Shown one piece after another: positions 1 to 8,659 of a stretch of DNA of 59,264 nucleotides. The notes beneath the pieces are model-generated. The model saw only the letters and a program-made list of their open reading frames with translations, was not told the origin of the DNA and ran no database searches. The stretch covers positions 1 through 59,264 of the forward strand of contig NZ_JACJSB010000031.1 in assembly GCF_014697585.1 (NCBI RefSeq), written 5' to 3'. This stretch comes from Dolichospermum sp. FACHB-1091 (GTDB lineage Bacteria; Cyanobacteriota; Cyanobacteriia; Cyanobacteriales; Nostocaceae). The position numbers and the translations under genes were made by a program. Every line of letters starts with the position of its first letter. The first letter of the stretch is position 1.

Positions 1-89
1 AATTAATTTATCGCGTTTGGCTAAAGCGTGAAAGTCTACCGAGGGATAACTGCTCCCATGCTCCCGTTGAAGTAGAAAGTAAAGTCTAG
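1..89 (+). CDS. C-terminal end of an unidentified ORF (left-truncated)
   Basis: An open frame enters from the left edge and ends at the TAG at 87-89, giving 28 residues that end in HAPVEVESKV. I do not recognise the family with certainty. A basic stretch followed by a Pro/Val/Glu-rich tail resembles the ragged C-termini of cyanobacterial TnpB-like transposases, but this is only a weak impression. It lies 37 bp before a MITE-like element, so a mobile-element remnant is plausible. It could also be chance open frame. Confidence 0.3.
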   Translation, partial: LIYRVWLKRESLPRDNCSHAPVEVESKV

Positions 90-126
90 TTTTGTCTAGG
101 TTTTATATAGCAGCTAAGGAAAATCG

Positions 127-245
127 GCGTTGCTGATTTGAAGTATGAAAATGATTTTTGATGATTTCAAAACCCTTGTAGAGACGTGACCTGGGTAGGG
201 ATTCTCGGCTCTACACCTAAATTCATACCTGGTTTCAGCAAGGCC
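127..245. mobile_element. MITE-like element, family A, copy 1
   Basis: This 119-bp sequence is about 90% identical by eye to 22556-22675. The ends are imperfect inverted repeats: GGCGTTGCT at the left, with the matching end degraded to AGCAAGGCC at the right, plus inner AGTATGAA/TTCATACC. The flanks are GAAAAATC and GGAAAATC, which fit an 8-bp target duplication with one mismatch. It has no coding capacity. The end sequence and 8-bp duplication recall IS1-type elements, but that assignment is inference. Confidence 0.7.
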
Positions 246-304
246 GGAAAATCTAACTAATGGTTATGAAATTGAGGAATAAATACCCGCAAATATAGCA
301 TAAA

Positions 305-336
305 TATAGGAATAATATTTGATTTATGAAAAGATA
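305..336 (+). repeat. 32-bp dispersed repeat, copy 1
   Basis: The 32 bases beginning TATAGGAATAATATTTGA are identical to 50723-50754, and the flanks differ. Apart from the family A element and this repeat I see no gene or promoter I can defend in 90-459. Confidence 0.6.
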
Positions 337-459
337 CGGTTGGTGCGTCAGATATTACAAATCTGTTTATTGATAGAATTTATGCAGTAGTAAAGCACCC
401 TACAATACCTAATTTTTTTCAAAAATCAAATACGAGTTCTATATAAAGATCAGGTGTCA

Positions 460-972
460 TTAACGTGGGGTGACATATCCTTCTGATTTCAATCCTTCTA
501 ATTTCAATTTTTCTAATGCTCTCTGCATGGCTCGTATCCCATGTTTTCGGCCAATTTCTTCTGCTTCATTAGAAATTTGAGGACTGACAGTTAAATAATA
601 CTTTCCCAGAGGTGTTTCGTAAAATGCAATAATTCCTTTTATTTCTTCATTGGTAAAATATTTGCTATAAAGAGGAATTAATTCATCTACTATTTCCTCT
701 AGTTTTAATTCAGCCAAAAAAGCATCTAAAAATTTTGCAGGTATTTGAGGATATTTAGCTTTGAAGCTATCTCTTAATTTGATGGTTTCTAACCTTGCTA
801 TGTTTTTAAAACCAGTTATATCTAACAATTTCTTGATATTACTGATTTTTTCTTGATCTTCAATTTTGTTAGTTGGTAAAGTTGGCAGAACTCGAACTTG
901 AGCAAAAACTGGGATATTGACGGTAGAGAGAAAGGACAGTGAAACCGCGAAAATAAAAGTTTTTATTTGCAT
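460..972 (-). CDS. Secreted DUF2059 family protein
   Basis: This encodes 170 residues from the ATG at 972; the longer frame to 987 would need a TTG. Residues 1-25 form a signal peptide (basic MQIKTF, hydrophobic core, cleavage near VFAQ). The rest is helical and matches the DUF2059 pattern: a long amphipathic stretch, then LYSKYFTNEEIKGIIAFYET and TPLGKYYL, where the motif 'FTxEEIxxIxxFYxTPxGKKxL' is typical of the family. The function of DUF2059 is unknown; an exported, periplasmic location is inferred from the signal peptide. It is encoded on the same strand as the decarboxylase gene, 101 bp downstream of it, so co-transcription is possible. Confidence 0.75.
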   Translation of the reverse strand: MQIKTFIFAVSLSFLSTVNIPVFAQVRVLPTLPTNKIEDQEKISNIKKLLDITGFKNIARLETIKLRDSFKAKYPQIPAKFLDAFLAELKLEEIVDELIPLYSKYFTNEEIKGIIAFYETPLGKYYLTVSPQISNEAEEIGRKHGIRAMQRALEKLKLEGLKSEGYVTPR

Positions 973-1073
973 TGTTTTAAAAGCCAATTCTGTATTACAG
1001 CGGTTGTTGGTTGAGTAAAGTATAATATCCCCGTAACAAAGCAGGGGTTATGATCTAGAAACACTATCTTATA

Positions 1074-2534
1074 TTATTTCACAACTTTTAGAGTTTGTAA
1101 AGTTTCATCGGCACAACCACTAATAAAACCACCCATATTTTGAATTTCTTGCAAATATTCTAAAGCTGATTTTGTAATTATTTCCCCTGGCATTAATACA
1201 GGAATTCCTGGAGGATAAGGACAAATAATTTCTGCACAAATTCTATCTTGGGTTTCCTCTATAGGTAATACCTCGCTACTAGCAAAAAAGGCCTCACGGG
1301 GAGAAATGGACATATCATAACCCATTGTAGCATCGTTTCTATTCTTACACGGTTGACACTCAGATGTCAAGGGGGTGACATGGGTAAGATTATTTAATCC
1401 CTGAATTAGGTTTTGAATATCTGCTTTTGTGTTTCCTAAGCTAATAATAAATGTGAGATTTTGCCAAGATGAAAATTCTGGAGTGACATGAAATTTTTTA
1501 TCTAAAATTTCTTCAGCCGCAAAGCCTGTAAATCCTATTTCACTAACATTTACAGTTAATCTAGTTTGATCTAAATCTAGAAATCCTGGTGATTTTTTGC
1601 TATTAATTAAAGGAGTAGATAAACCAGGAATTTGATTAATTTTAATTATTGCTTCTTGCGCTAATTCCCAAGTTTGAGACATCAATTTTTTTCCATGTAT
1701 TGCCATTTGATGACGTGCAGCATCTAAAGAAGCTAAAAGTATAAAACTAGGGCTGGTAGATTGAACTAATTGTAAGGCCTTATTAATTCTATCAATATCA
1801 ATTCTATTTCCTTGAATATGTAACATTGATGCTTGTGTCATTGCCCCTAATGTTTTATGAATTGATTGTATAGTTAAATCTGCACCTGCGGTTAAAGCTG
1901 AGGTGGGTAATTGTGGGTGAAAATGAAAATGTGCGCCATGGGCTTCGTCTACAATTAAGGGAATATTATATTGATTAGTTAGGTGTGAAATTGCCTTTAT
2001 ATCTCCACAAACACCATTATAAGTTGGATAAACTATCAATACGGCTTTTGTGTCTGGATGTTTGATTAATGCTGCTTTTACTAATTCGGGTGTTATACTA
2101 TATGTGATATCTAAATATTCATCATATTCAGGATTTATAAAAATAGGAATCGCACCAGAAAGAATTAATCCAGAAATAACTGAAGAATGAACATTGCGCG
2201 GGAGAATTATTTTTTCTCCCATTCTACAGGTAGCAAGAATTGCAGCTGCAATTCCGCAGGTAGAACCATTAACTAAAAACCATGTTTTCTCAGCCCCAAA
2301 AGCCTCCGCTGCTAATTCTTGTGCTGCTAAAATTACGCTTTGGGGTGTAAATAAATTATCTAATTCTGCCAATTCCGTTAAGTCAGCACGAAAGACATCT
2401 TTACCTAATAAATCGCTGAAAATTGGGGAAATACCCTGGCCGCGTTTATGCCCTGGGGTGTAAAATGGCGCATGAGAACGGGTTGTACAGGCTTTTAAGG
2501 CCTCTATGAGCGGGGTTTGGTTTTGATTCAGCAT
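1074..2534 (-). CDS. PLP-dependent Orn/Lys/Arg decarboxylase family protein (fold type I)
   Basis: This 486-residue protein has the fold-type-I decarboxylase signatures. HAPFYTPGHKRG sits near residue 21, VNGSTCGI near 89, and DEAHGAH at 196-202 carries the PLP-stacking/aspartate region. Lys227 in SIHKTLGAMTQ is the expected Schiff-base lysine. The family decarboxylates lysine, ornithine or arginine; the substrate cannot be read from the sequence. Length fits the short cyanobacterial/Gram-positive class that lacks the N-terminal wing domain of the E. coli enzymes. A second, unrelated-fold arginine decarboxylase (speA) lies at 8989, so this one more likely uses lysine or ornithine or has a specialised role; that is inference. 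Confidence 0.85.
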   Translation of the reverse strand: MLNQNQTPLIEALKACTTRSHAPFYTPGHKRGQGISPIFSDLLGKDVFRADLTELAELDNLFTPQSVILAAQELAAEAFGAEKTWFLVNGSTCGIAAAILATCRMGEKIILPRNVHSSVISGLILSGAIPIFINPEYDEYLDITYSITPELVKAALIKHPDTKAVLIVYPTYNGVCGDIKAISHLTNQYNIPLIVDEAHGAHFHFHPQLPTSALTAGADLTIQSIHKTLGAMTQASMLHIQGNRIDIDRINKALQLVQSTSPSFILLASLDAARHQMAIHGKKLMSQTWELAQEAIIKINQIPGLSTPLINSKKSPGFLDLDQTRLTVNVSEIGFTGFAAEEILDKKFHVTPEFSSWQNLTFIISLGNTKADIQNLIQGLNNLTHVTPLTSECQPCKNRNDATMGYDMSISPREAFFASSEVLPIEETQDRICAEIICPYPPGIPVLMPGEIITKSALEYLQEIQNMGGFISGCADETLQTLKVVK

Positions 2535-2611
2535 ATTTTCAATGTCCCCTAGCGTCTTTTAAGCAAGGGATAAAAACTCTCTCAGCAATACTAACTATTT
2601 TCTCGGCTCTG

Positions 2612-3062
2612 ACATTCTGATATATAATGAACATATTGCGTAAACAACACAATACCTTGTCCATTTTTGTAGGTCGGGTTAAGCGACAGCGCAACCCGAC
2701 GCTCATGTTGGGTTTCTTACCTCAACCCAACCTACAAATCTAACATTCTGATATATAATGAACATATTGCGTAAACAACACAATACCTTGTCCATTTTTT
2801 GTAGGTCGGGTTAAGCGACAGCGCAACCCGACGCTCATGTTGGGTTTCTTACCTCAACCCAACCTACAAATCTAACATTCTGATATATAATAAACATATT
2901 GCGTAAACAACACAATACCTTGTCCATTTTTTGTAGGTCGGGTTAAGCGACAGCGCAACCCGACGCTCATGTTGGGTTATAGCTTCGCCACACTTCGTGA
3001 ACGTACCTCAACCCAACCTACAAATATAACATTCTGATATATAATAAACATATTGCGTAACA
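2612..3062. repeat. Tandem repeat block, 3 full copies of about 131-154 bp plus a partial fourth
   Basis: Units start at 2612, 2743, 2875 and 3029 with the same sequence (ACATTCTGATATATAAT...). Spacings are 131, 132 and 154 bp; the third unit has gained about 22 bp around 2978-3004. Each unit holds two internal hairpins, GTCGGGTT/AACCCGAC and GTTGGGTT/AACCCAAC. The fourth copy stops after about 34 bp. The block fills most of the 608-bp gap between two divergent genes, so one copy might carry part of the terC promoter. No coding frame is apparent. Confidence 0.9.
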
Positions 3063-3142
3063 AGGAGGTAATTTAGAGTGTCAATGTGCGTTCTACAGTA
3101 AAAATCTCCTATTAATTTTTAATTATCCCCCTCTTGTGAAAA

Positions 3143-3865
3143 ATGTTAGACAAAATATTTAATGACCTAAACTTTCACTTCAGCGTTGAAGCGTCCATTG
3201 TTCTCTTGATATTAGTATTTCTAGAAGCGGTACTATCCGCTGATAATGCGATCGCCCTCGCTGCGATCGCCCAAGGACTAGAAGACAAAAAACGAGAAGA
3301 TCAAGCCCTCAACATTGGCTTAGTATTCGCTTATATTTTAAGAATTACCCTGCTGTTAACAGCGACTTGGGTACAAAAATTTTGGCAATTTGAACTTTTG
3401 GGCGCTGGTTATCTCTTATGGTTAGTATTTCAACACTTTAGTTCTCAGGAAGACGAGTCCAATCATCATCACGGTCCACGGTTTAACTCCCTGTGGCAAG
3501 CTATACCCGTAATTGCCTTGACAGATTTAGCTTTTTCCTTGGATAGTGTCACAACCGCGATCGCAGTTTCCCAAGAAACATGGTTAGTAATCACCGGTAC
3601 AACCATTGGTATTTTCACCCTCAGATTCATGGCTGGATTATTTATCCGCTGGTTAGATGAATATGAAAATTTAGAAGACGCGGGTTATATTACTGTCGCA
3701 TTTGTGGGTTTACGGTTGCTGTTAAAAGTCATCAATGATGATTTAGTGCCACCACAATGGCTGGTAGTAACTGTTATTGGTGTGATTTTAGCTTGGGGAT
3801 TTTCTAAGCGTACCGTTGTTGAATTAGTCCCAGAAGAAAGGGAAAAAACTGAAGTCTCAAAGTGA
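3143..3865 (+). CDS. TerC family integral membrane protein
   Basis: This 240-residue protein has about seven hydrophobic segments. It has the two acidic TerC signatures: EAVLSADNAIAL near residue 28 and TDLAFSLDSVTTA near residue 130, whose Asp residues are proposed to bind metal in the TerC/Alx family. Family members act in Mn or other metal homeostasis; plant and cyanobacterial homologues have been linked to thylakoid membrane biogenesis. A His-rich loop (SNHHHGPR, near residue 110) adds possible metal ligands. It starts with the ATG at 3143 right after the tandem repeat block and converges with the Mrp operon 68 bp downstream. Confidence 0.85.
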   Translation: MLDKIFNDLNFHFSVEASIVLLILVFLEAVLSADNAIALAAIAQGLEDKKREDQALNIGLVFAYILRITLLLTATWVQKFWQFELLGAGYLLWLVFQHFSSQEDESNHHHGPRFNSLWQAIPVIALTDLAFSLDSVTTAIAVSQETWLVITGTTIGIFTLRFMAGLFIRWLDEYENLEDAGYITVAFVGLRLLLKVINDDLVPPQWLVVTVIGVILAWGFSKRTVVELVPEEREKTEVSK

Positions 3866-3933
3866 GGAGGACGGGAACTAGGTAACAGGTAAGAGTTTTA
3901 TTACCAATTACCTTTCCTGAACCTTTCCTCAAT

Positions 3934-4596
3934 TCATAACAAACCGCGATAACGAATAAAAATCAAAACCACAGCCCAAGAACCTAATGCTACCTTAACA
4001 GCAACTAGGATGTTTAATATCGGTAAAATTCCACCACTAAATAAGGCCCCTAACTCACCGTGGGGTAATTCTAGCCCCGATAAAGTTATCACTGCTAAAA
4101 CAATGAAAACCAATACCGAAACCTTTTCCCAAGTAGCAGCGTGCCAACGGTGATAAATATCCTGCATCCACTGATATGATGAAGTAATTGCTATAAGTCC
4201 AATTGCTGTACCACCAGCCACACCAGCCGCAAAACCACCCCCAGGACTCAAATGTCCCCTAATTGCTAATTCAATACCCACTAACGCCGCAATTGTCGCC
4301 CCTAGACGAGCTAATATTATTGATGGTTGATCTTTGAATTGATAAATACTGCAAGATGGTTTGTCATTAGCTAGTAAAAAATTAGCTCCGAGAATGGCGA
4401 TAGTAAAAACAATTACTTCAAAGATTGTATCATATAACCGATTTCTGAAAATAATCCCGGATACCGCATTGGGAACACCACTTTCTTTAACTACTGTTTC
4501 CACAATGGAAATATCTGATAAATTCGGTTCATAATTAGGCATGATCAGCATTTTCACAAATAAAGCTATTCCCGCTAAAATGTAGACTAATTTCAT
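3934..4596 (-). CDS. mrpB: Mrp antiporter subunit B (MnhB domain, MbhE-like N-terminus)
   Basis: Last gene of the Mrp operon, 220 residues from the ATG at 4596, which has an AGGGGAG ribosome site upstream; the frame runs on to a TTG at 4620. The N-terminal about 80 residues resemble the MbhE-type segment. The C-terminal part is the MnhB domain with RGHLSPGGGFAAGVAGGTA, the family hallmark, and several membrane helices. MrpB is a membrane subunit of the multisubunit Na+(K+)/H+ antiporter. Placed 20 bp after the preceding gene. Confidence 0.85.
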   Translation of the reverse strand: MKLVYILAGIALFVKMLIMPNYEPNLSDISIVETVVKESGVPNAVSGIIFRNRLYDTIFEVIVFTIAILGANFLLANDKPSCSIYQFKDQPSIILARLGATIAALVGIELAIRGHLSPGGGFAAGVAGGTAIGLIAITSSYQWMQDIYHRWHAATWEKVSVLVFIVLAVITLSGLELPHGELGALFSGGILPILNILVAVKVALGSWAVVLIFIRYRGLL

Positions 4597-4616
4597 AGAT
4601 GCTGCTCCCCTAAATG

Positions 4617-5159
4617 TCAAACATGGAAATATTTTAAAATTGTTTTTGGTGATGAAAGTTCACTTTCTATAATGTTATAGATACGTTGCACTCGAATTGC
4701 AGTTTGGTAGGTTTCTTCTCCTGGATTACTTTCTTCCAAACGCACACAAGTAGCATGAATTTCCTTTTCTATTAATGCCTGTTGTAAACTTTGGTTATTG
4801 CTATAGGGAACAATTTCTAACCGTAAGTAATGTTTGTTAAAAATCTGGCGAAATTCGTTGATAAGTTGTTGCAAAGTGCTATCCTGATTTTTTTCTATTG
4901 ACTGATTTTCAATGACACCAAGACGCAAAACTAAAGATGAACGGACTGCAATTGCATAGAGAGTAATTGATAGCATTGTTCCCATTAATGCTTCTGTTAA
5001 AGCCACATCTGCTGCCCCTAAAACTGCATCTACCATTGCGGCTATGGCACCAAGTACCCCACGAATCACTAAAGCATGATAGGGGTTAGTTTGGGTTACT
5101 AACAGCCCCGCAGTCAAGGGTAATAAAGCAATGATTAAATAGAGATAAGTATCATTCAT
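4617..5159 (-). CDS. Small MrpA-like subunit (DUF4040/MbhD domain)
   Basis: This 180-residue protein has an N-terminal membrane part of about 80 residues with GAIAAMVDAVLGAADVALTEA, the DUF4040 pattern found at the C-terminus of full-length MrpA and in MbhD. A soluble, charged tail of about 100 residues follows. The large NuoL-like antiporter domain (about 500 residues) of classical MrpA is missing here and elsewhere in the operon. Cyanobacterial Mrp operons are known to carry such a short MrpA. Overlaps mrpG by 8 bp. Confidence 0.8.
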   Translation of the reverse strand: MNDTYLYLIIALLPLTAGLLVTQTNPYHALVIRGVLGAIAAMVDAVLGAADVALTEALMGTMLSITLYAIAVRSSLVLRLGVIENQSIEKNQDSTLQQLINEFRQIFNKHYLRLEIVPYSNNQSLQQALIEKEIHATCVRLEESNPGEETYQTAIRVQRIYNIIESELSSPKTILKYFHV

Positions 5160-5430
5160 TTTTTGCCTCTTGTGTTGAACAATATGCTAATACATAACCC
5201 AGCATAGTATTCCAAATTGCTAAGGAAATAATGCCCAGAATAAGTAATGGCCATTCACTGGGTATTTTCAGTAATAGTCCGACAATAATCATCATTGAAC
5301 CTAAAGTATCAGCAACAGAAAGTCCATGTAATTTGAATAAGACTGATCTGTTGCTAACTAAATGAAAAGTTCCCCAAAACCAAAAAACTATGCCTATACC
5401 TATACAGCTATAACTCAGAAAGTTGATCAT
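5152..5430 (-). CDS. mrpG: Mrp antiporter subunit G (MnhG/PhaG)
   Basis: This 92-residue membrane protein has three hydrophobic helices and the MnhG pattern FHLVSNRSVLFKLHGLSVADTLGSMMIIVGLLL. It is a small structural subunit of the Mrp complex in the cytoplasmic membrane. It overlaps mrpF by 4 bp (ATGA) and the downstream MrpA-like gene by 8 bp, so translational coupling is likely. Confidence 0.85.
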   Translation of the reverse strand: MINFLSYSCIGIGIVFWFWGTFHLVSNRSVLFKLHGLSVADTLGSMMIIVGLLLKIPSEWPLLILGIISLAIWNTMLGYVLAYCSTQEAKNE

Positions 5431-5684
5431 ACTTCACCCAATCTTCTCAGGATATGTGCTAATAACATTAATCCGGCATTTCCTACACTCAGAATAATCG
5501 CTGCAACTACACCAATCATCCAATCATCTCGCAAAACGGAAATTACGAGAATCATGATTGCTACTTTACTGGAAATGCTGCCAAAAGCTAACATTTTCTG
5601 CCATGTATCATCACTTTTCCAAGCTTCATAGATGGGAATAAGTAAAGCCAAAATCATTGCTATTAAGACTATTTCTAAGTTCAT
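5427..5684 (-). CDS. mrpF: Mrp antiporter subunit F (MnhF/PhaF)
   Basis: This 85-residue protein has three predicted membrane helices and a conserved central Asp/Arg region (SVLRDDWMIGVVAA), matching the size and pattern of MnhF. It overlaps both neighbours by 4 bp. It has no catalytic motif; MrpF is a small membrane subunit needed for complex assembly in studied bacteria. Confidence 0.8.
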   Translation of the reverse strand: MNLEIVLIAMILALLIPIYEAWKSDDTWQKMLAFGSISSKVAIMILVISVLRDDWMIGVVAAIILSVGNAGLMLLAHILRRLGEV

Positions 5685-6067
5685 GCTTGTTTTTTCCTAG
5701 GTTTAATATAGTGAACTTCATACCATCCTTCTTCGTGGTATTTCAAAACTATGGTTTTAGGGGTAAAGGTAATCAGAAATATATCAATAAAAACCAATAA
5801 TGGTGATCTGTTGAGTTTGACTTTCTCCATGATAATTTCTTCTTGTTTATGGGGACGGAGGATAATTTCAAATGCCTCCATAAAAGCTACCGGAATGGCA
5901 ACAAAGATTTTAACTATCACCTTTAACCAAGCTTTTAATTTTTCTGGTGACGATTTACCACGTGGTAAAACTAAGGCAATAATTACACCAATGATAATAT
6001 TTGTTAAACTCACGTTAGCAGTGAGTAAAAACCAAATTGATAATCTTAATATGAGATGTCCAATCAT
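5681..6067 (-). CDS. mrpE: Mrp antiporter subunit E (MnhE)
   Basis: This encodes 128 residues. I chose the ATG at 6067 because it gives a 4-bp ATGA overlap with mrpD, like the other junctions; the longer frame starts with a TTG at 6082. Two N-terminal membrane helices are followed by a cytoplasmic region with VFIDIFLITFTPKTIVLKYHEEGWYEVHYI, the MnhE hallmark. Confidence 0.85.
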   Translation of the reverse strand: MIGHLILRLSIWFLLTANVSLTNIIIGVIIALVLPRGKSSPEKLKAWLKVIVKIFVAIPVAFMEAFEIILRPHKQEEIIMEKVKLNRSPLLVFIDIFLITFTPKTIVLKYHEEGWYEVHYIKPRKKQA

Positions 6068-7497
6068 GGTAAAGCCATCCAAAATAGCAAAATTAAAGTT
6101 AGACTCATGACACCAACCAAATGCTCAAATTCTTCAAATACACGAGGTAAAGATATTGATAACTTTTTGAAAATAAGATGATAGGCTAACCAGCCTACAA
6201 CAATGGTTATAAGTGCTTTTGTAATATCAGCAGTATTATAAGCTTGAGGATAGACAATATTAGCAACAATTAAACCAGTGATCAAAAATATTATTGATAT
6301 CCAAAAACCTGGTTTTATTTTCTGTTCTCCTTCTCGACTGTGGGGTAAAAAAATAAATTTAGCAAAGGATATTGCTGTACCAAGTGCGGCAATATTCATA
6401 ATTATAAATTGCCAAGATGCTAAATTTTTCATGCTTAAACTCTTAGCAGCAAAACCTGATAATAAAGGAAAACCAGAAATTGATAAACTAGCGATAACTA
6501 AGGCTATCCAAATTGTTGTATGAATGGGTTTATATTGCAATTCTTTAAAATTGCGACTGGGTAAAGAACCCGCAATCAAAAATAAAGATGATTTGACTAA
6601 TCCATGGGTGAGGGCATAAAATCCACCTACAGCCGGTGCAGCGAGAATCCAGCCTAACTGAGAAATAGTGCTAAATGCTAACAGGCGCTTGGTATCTTTT
6701 TCCAAAACAGTATAGTATACACCCATTAAAGCTGTTCCCACCCCAAAAATTCTGACTATGATATCAATTTCTTCGGAAACGAATGCAGTACGTAATAAAG
6801 GTAAAACACTGGCTTTAACGACAATTCCCGACATCAATGCAGAAACTGGTGTTTCTGATTCAGAATGAGTTAAAGGTAGCCATAAACCGGATACAAAAAT
6901 CCCCGCTTTGATTAATAATCCCAGAAAAATTAATGCTAGTGCTTCCGGTGGTGATCCCTTTAAACCTGTAAAACTAAAGGAATGATGTGTCTGATAAACC
7001 AGCACCGCACCAACCAGATAAAACAACATGGAAGTATTACTTACAAACAGATACCGTAAACCTACCCAAATTGAGCGATCGCTACGAGGATAAGCAATCA
7101 ATAAAAAGGCCGCAATACCACTTACCTCTAAAGCCACATATAAACTAATGAAATCTGCACAGACAAAGGCAGCATTGAGGCTACCATGGACAATAATCAT
7201 CTGAGCATAGAAAAAAGCCGTTTTATCACTGCGCCAGCAGTAAAGAGCAACAGCAGCCGTGACTATAGCATTTGTGATGATAAAGTAAGCGCTTAACTCG
7301 TCTGCTTCTAATTTAATACCGAAACTATCTAGTAAATTCAGTGTCACAGGTGATGGATTGAGAAATAACTGCAACCCATAAGCAGCAGAAGCAATAGTTC
7401 CCCACAGAGTTAAATGTCGGTTGAGTTTGGGAACGATAAAAATGATGAATCCTAGGAAAAATGGGGTAGCAATCCAAGTCAATGTAATAGTATTCAT
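6064..7497 (-). CDS. mrpD: Mrp antiporter subunit D (NuoL/M/N-like proton pump subunit)
   Basis: This 477-residue, multi-helix protein of the proton-conducting membrane transporter family is related to complex I NuoL/M/N. The conserved lysine/histidine region appears as HGLVKSSLFLIAG, and ISQLGWILAAPA and SGFPLLSGFAAKS are typical. It is the only large antiporter-like subunit in this operon, whereas classical Mrp systems have two (MrpA and MrpD). It overlaps mrpC by 4 bp and mrpE by 4 bp. Confidence 0.9.
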   Translation of the reverse strand: MNTITLTWIATPFFLGFIIFIVPKLNRHLTLWGTIASAAYGLQLFLNPSPVTLNLLDSFGIKLEADELSAYFIITNAIVTAAVALYCWRSDKTAFFYAQMIIVHGSLNAAFVCADFISLYVALEVSGIAAFLLIAYPRSDRSIWVGLRYLFVSNTSMLFYLVGAVLVYQTHHSFSFTGLKGSPPEALALIFLGLLIKAGIFVSGLWLPLTHSESETPVSALMSGIVVKASVLPLLRTAFVSEEIDIIVRIFGVGTALMGVYYTVLEKDTKRLLAFSTISQLGWILAAPAVGGFYALTHGLVKSSLFLIAGSLPSRNFKELQYKPIHTTIWIALVIASLSISGFPLLSGFAAKSLSMKNLASWQFIIMNIAALGTAISFAKFIFLPHSREGEQKIKPGFWISIIFLITGLIVANIVYPQAYNTADITKALITIVVGWLAYHLIFKKLSISLPRVFEEFEHLVGVMSLTLILLFWMALP

Positions 7498-7829
7498 GGT
7501 GTATTATTTTTCTCAATCTCATGGGTTTCTAAGGTGGGATTATCCTGTGCTAATTTCATCACACCAACCAGCATCAAAGCCTGAATAGAAAAACCAATAA
7601 CTATCGCTGTTAATATCACTGCTTGGGGAACAGGATCGGCATAATTAATGTTTTTTACACTAGAAATAATGGGGGTAAATAGGCCTTCTCGTGATGCAAT
7701 TAGTACATAAAAGGCGATCACACCTGTACTCATCACATCCATGGAGACAATTTTCATCACCAGGTTTTTTTTGAGGATAATCCCGAAAAAACCGCACAAT
7801 ATTGTTATTAGTACACAGGCTTCTAACAC
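7494..7829 (-). CDS. mrpC: Mrp antiporter subunit C (NuoK-like)
   Basis: First gene of the operon, 111 residues, starting with GTG (7829). Three membrane helices and DPVPQAVILTAIVIGFSIQA, the MnhC/NuoK signature. The operon promoter must lie in 7830-8123, but I cannot pick out a convincing one. Confidence 0.85.
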   Translation of the reverse strand: MLEACVLITILCGFFGIILKKNLVMKIVSMDVMSTGVIAFYVLIASREGLFTPIISSVKNINYADPVPQAVILTAIVIGFSIQALMLVGVMKLAQDNPTLETHEIEKNNTP

Positions 7830-8123
7830 AGTAATTAACTATTTAACTTTATGATCAAGTGATAATTTAATATAAGCACAGATTTTTGGTACTAACTTAA
7901 TATCAAGTGCTAAAATATTTTGATGATTATTATAATCATATCTAATGATTTAGTATTAACGGTATTAACAAACTTATCTATCACATCTTGGCTGGCAATC
8001 TTTTTTTCCTACTCTCCAACAGGATGTTTTCAAAATCTCTGATGGTGTATTAATGGTGTATTAAATGTTTTATATTCATTTCAGGTAACAGGTGACAGGT
8101 AACAGCTAAGAGTTTTACCACTC
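7830..8123. other. Mrp promoter-side intergenic region
   Basis: This is AT-rich DNA between the first Mrp gene and an STRR array. It contains a short tandem near-duplication (GGTGTATTA twice at about 8044-8061). I see no gene, and no promoter that stands out. Confidence 0.5.
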
Positions 8124-8207
8124 ATTACCCATTACCCATTACCTATTACCCATTACCTATTACCTATTACCTATTACCCATTACCCATTACCCATTACCT
8201 ATTACCT
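8124..8207. repeat. Heptamer array ATTACC(C/T), 12 units (STRR)
   Basis: There are twelve consecutive 7-bp units ATTACCC or ATTACCT. The array ends two bases before the ndk stop codon. Such short tandemly repeated repetitive sequences are a known feature of heterocyst-forming cyanobacteria. The array may lie in the ndk 3' untranslated region. Confidence 0.9.
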
Positions 8208-8209
8208 AA

Positions 8210-8659
8210 TTACTCATTTAACCACGGTTTTGAATGAGGTTGCCAAGCAACTAATTCTTCATCCTTAAACCATAAAGCGATTTCTGTTTGGGCTGTTTCT
8301 TGAGCATCAGAACCGTGAATCAGGTTACGACCTACATTAACGCCAAAATCGCCACGAATTGTACCTGGTTCTGCGTTTAAGGGATTGGTTGCACCAATAA
8401 TCTTTCTTGCTGCTGCAACAACGCCCTCACCTTCCCAAACCATTGCTACAACTGGACTAGAAATGATAAATTCCACTAACCCAGGAAAAAAAGGTCTTTC
8501 ACGGTGAACAGCGTAGTGTTGTTCCGCTAATTCTCTACTGACTTTCATAAACTTCAACCCAACTAAAGTAAAGCCTTTAGTTTCAAAACGGCGGATAATT
8601 TCACCCACCAAACCACGCTGTACACCGTCCGGCTTAATTGCTAAAAATGTGCGTTCCAA
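8210..8659 (-). CDS. ndk: Nucleoside diphosphate kinase
   Basis: It transfers the gamma phosphate of ATP to NDPs through a phospho-histidine. NLIHGSD carries the active-site His, and [15 protein letters not shown] is the conserved start. I set the start at the TTG at 8659: it gives 149 residues, the usual length, beginning directly at the family N-terminus, and it is preceded by GGAG six bases upstream (GGAGACAGAC-TTG). The in-frame ATGs further upstream would add eight residues and have no comparable ribosome site. Confidence 0.95.
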   Translation of the reverse strand: MERTFLAIKPDGVQRGLVGEIIRRFETKGFTLVGLKFMKVSRELAEQHYAVHRERPFFPGLVEFIISSPVVAMVWEGEGVVAAARKIIGATNPLNAEPGTIRGDFGVNVGRNLIHGSDAQETAQTEIALWFKDEELVAWQPHSKPWLNE

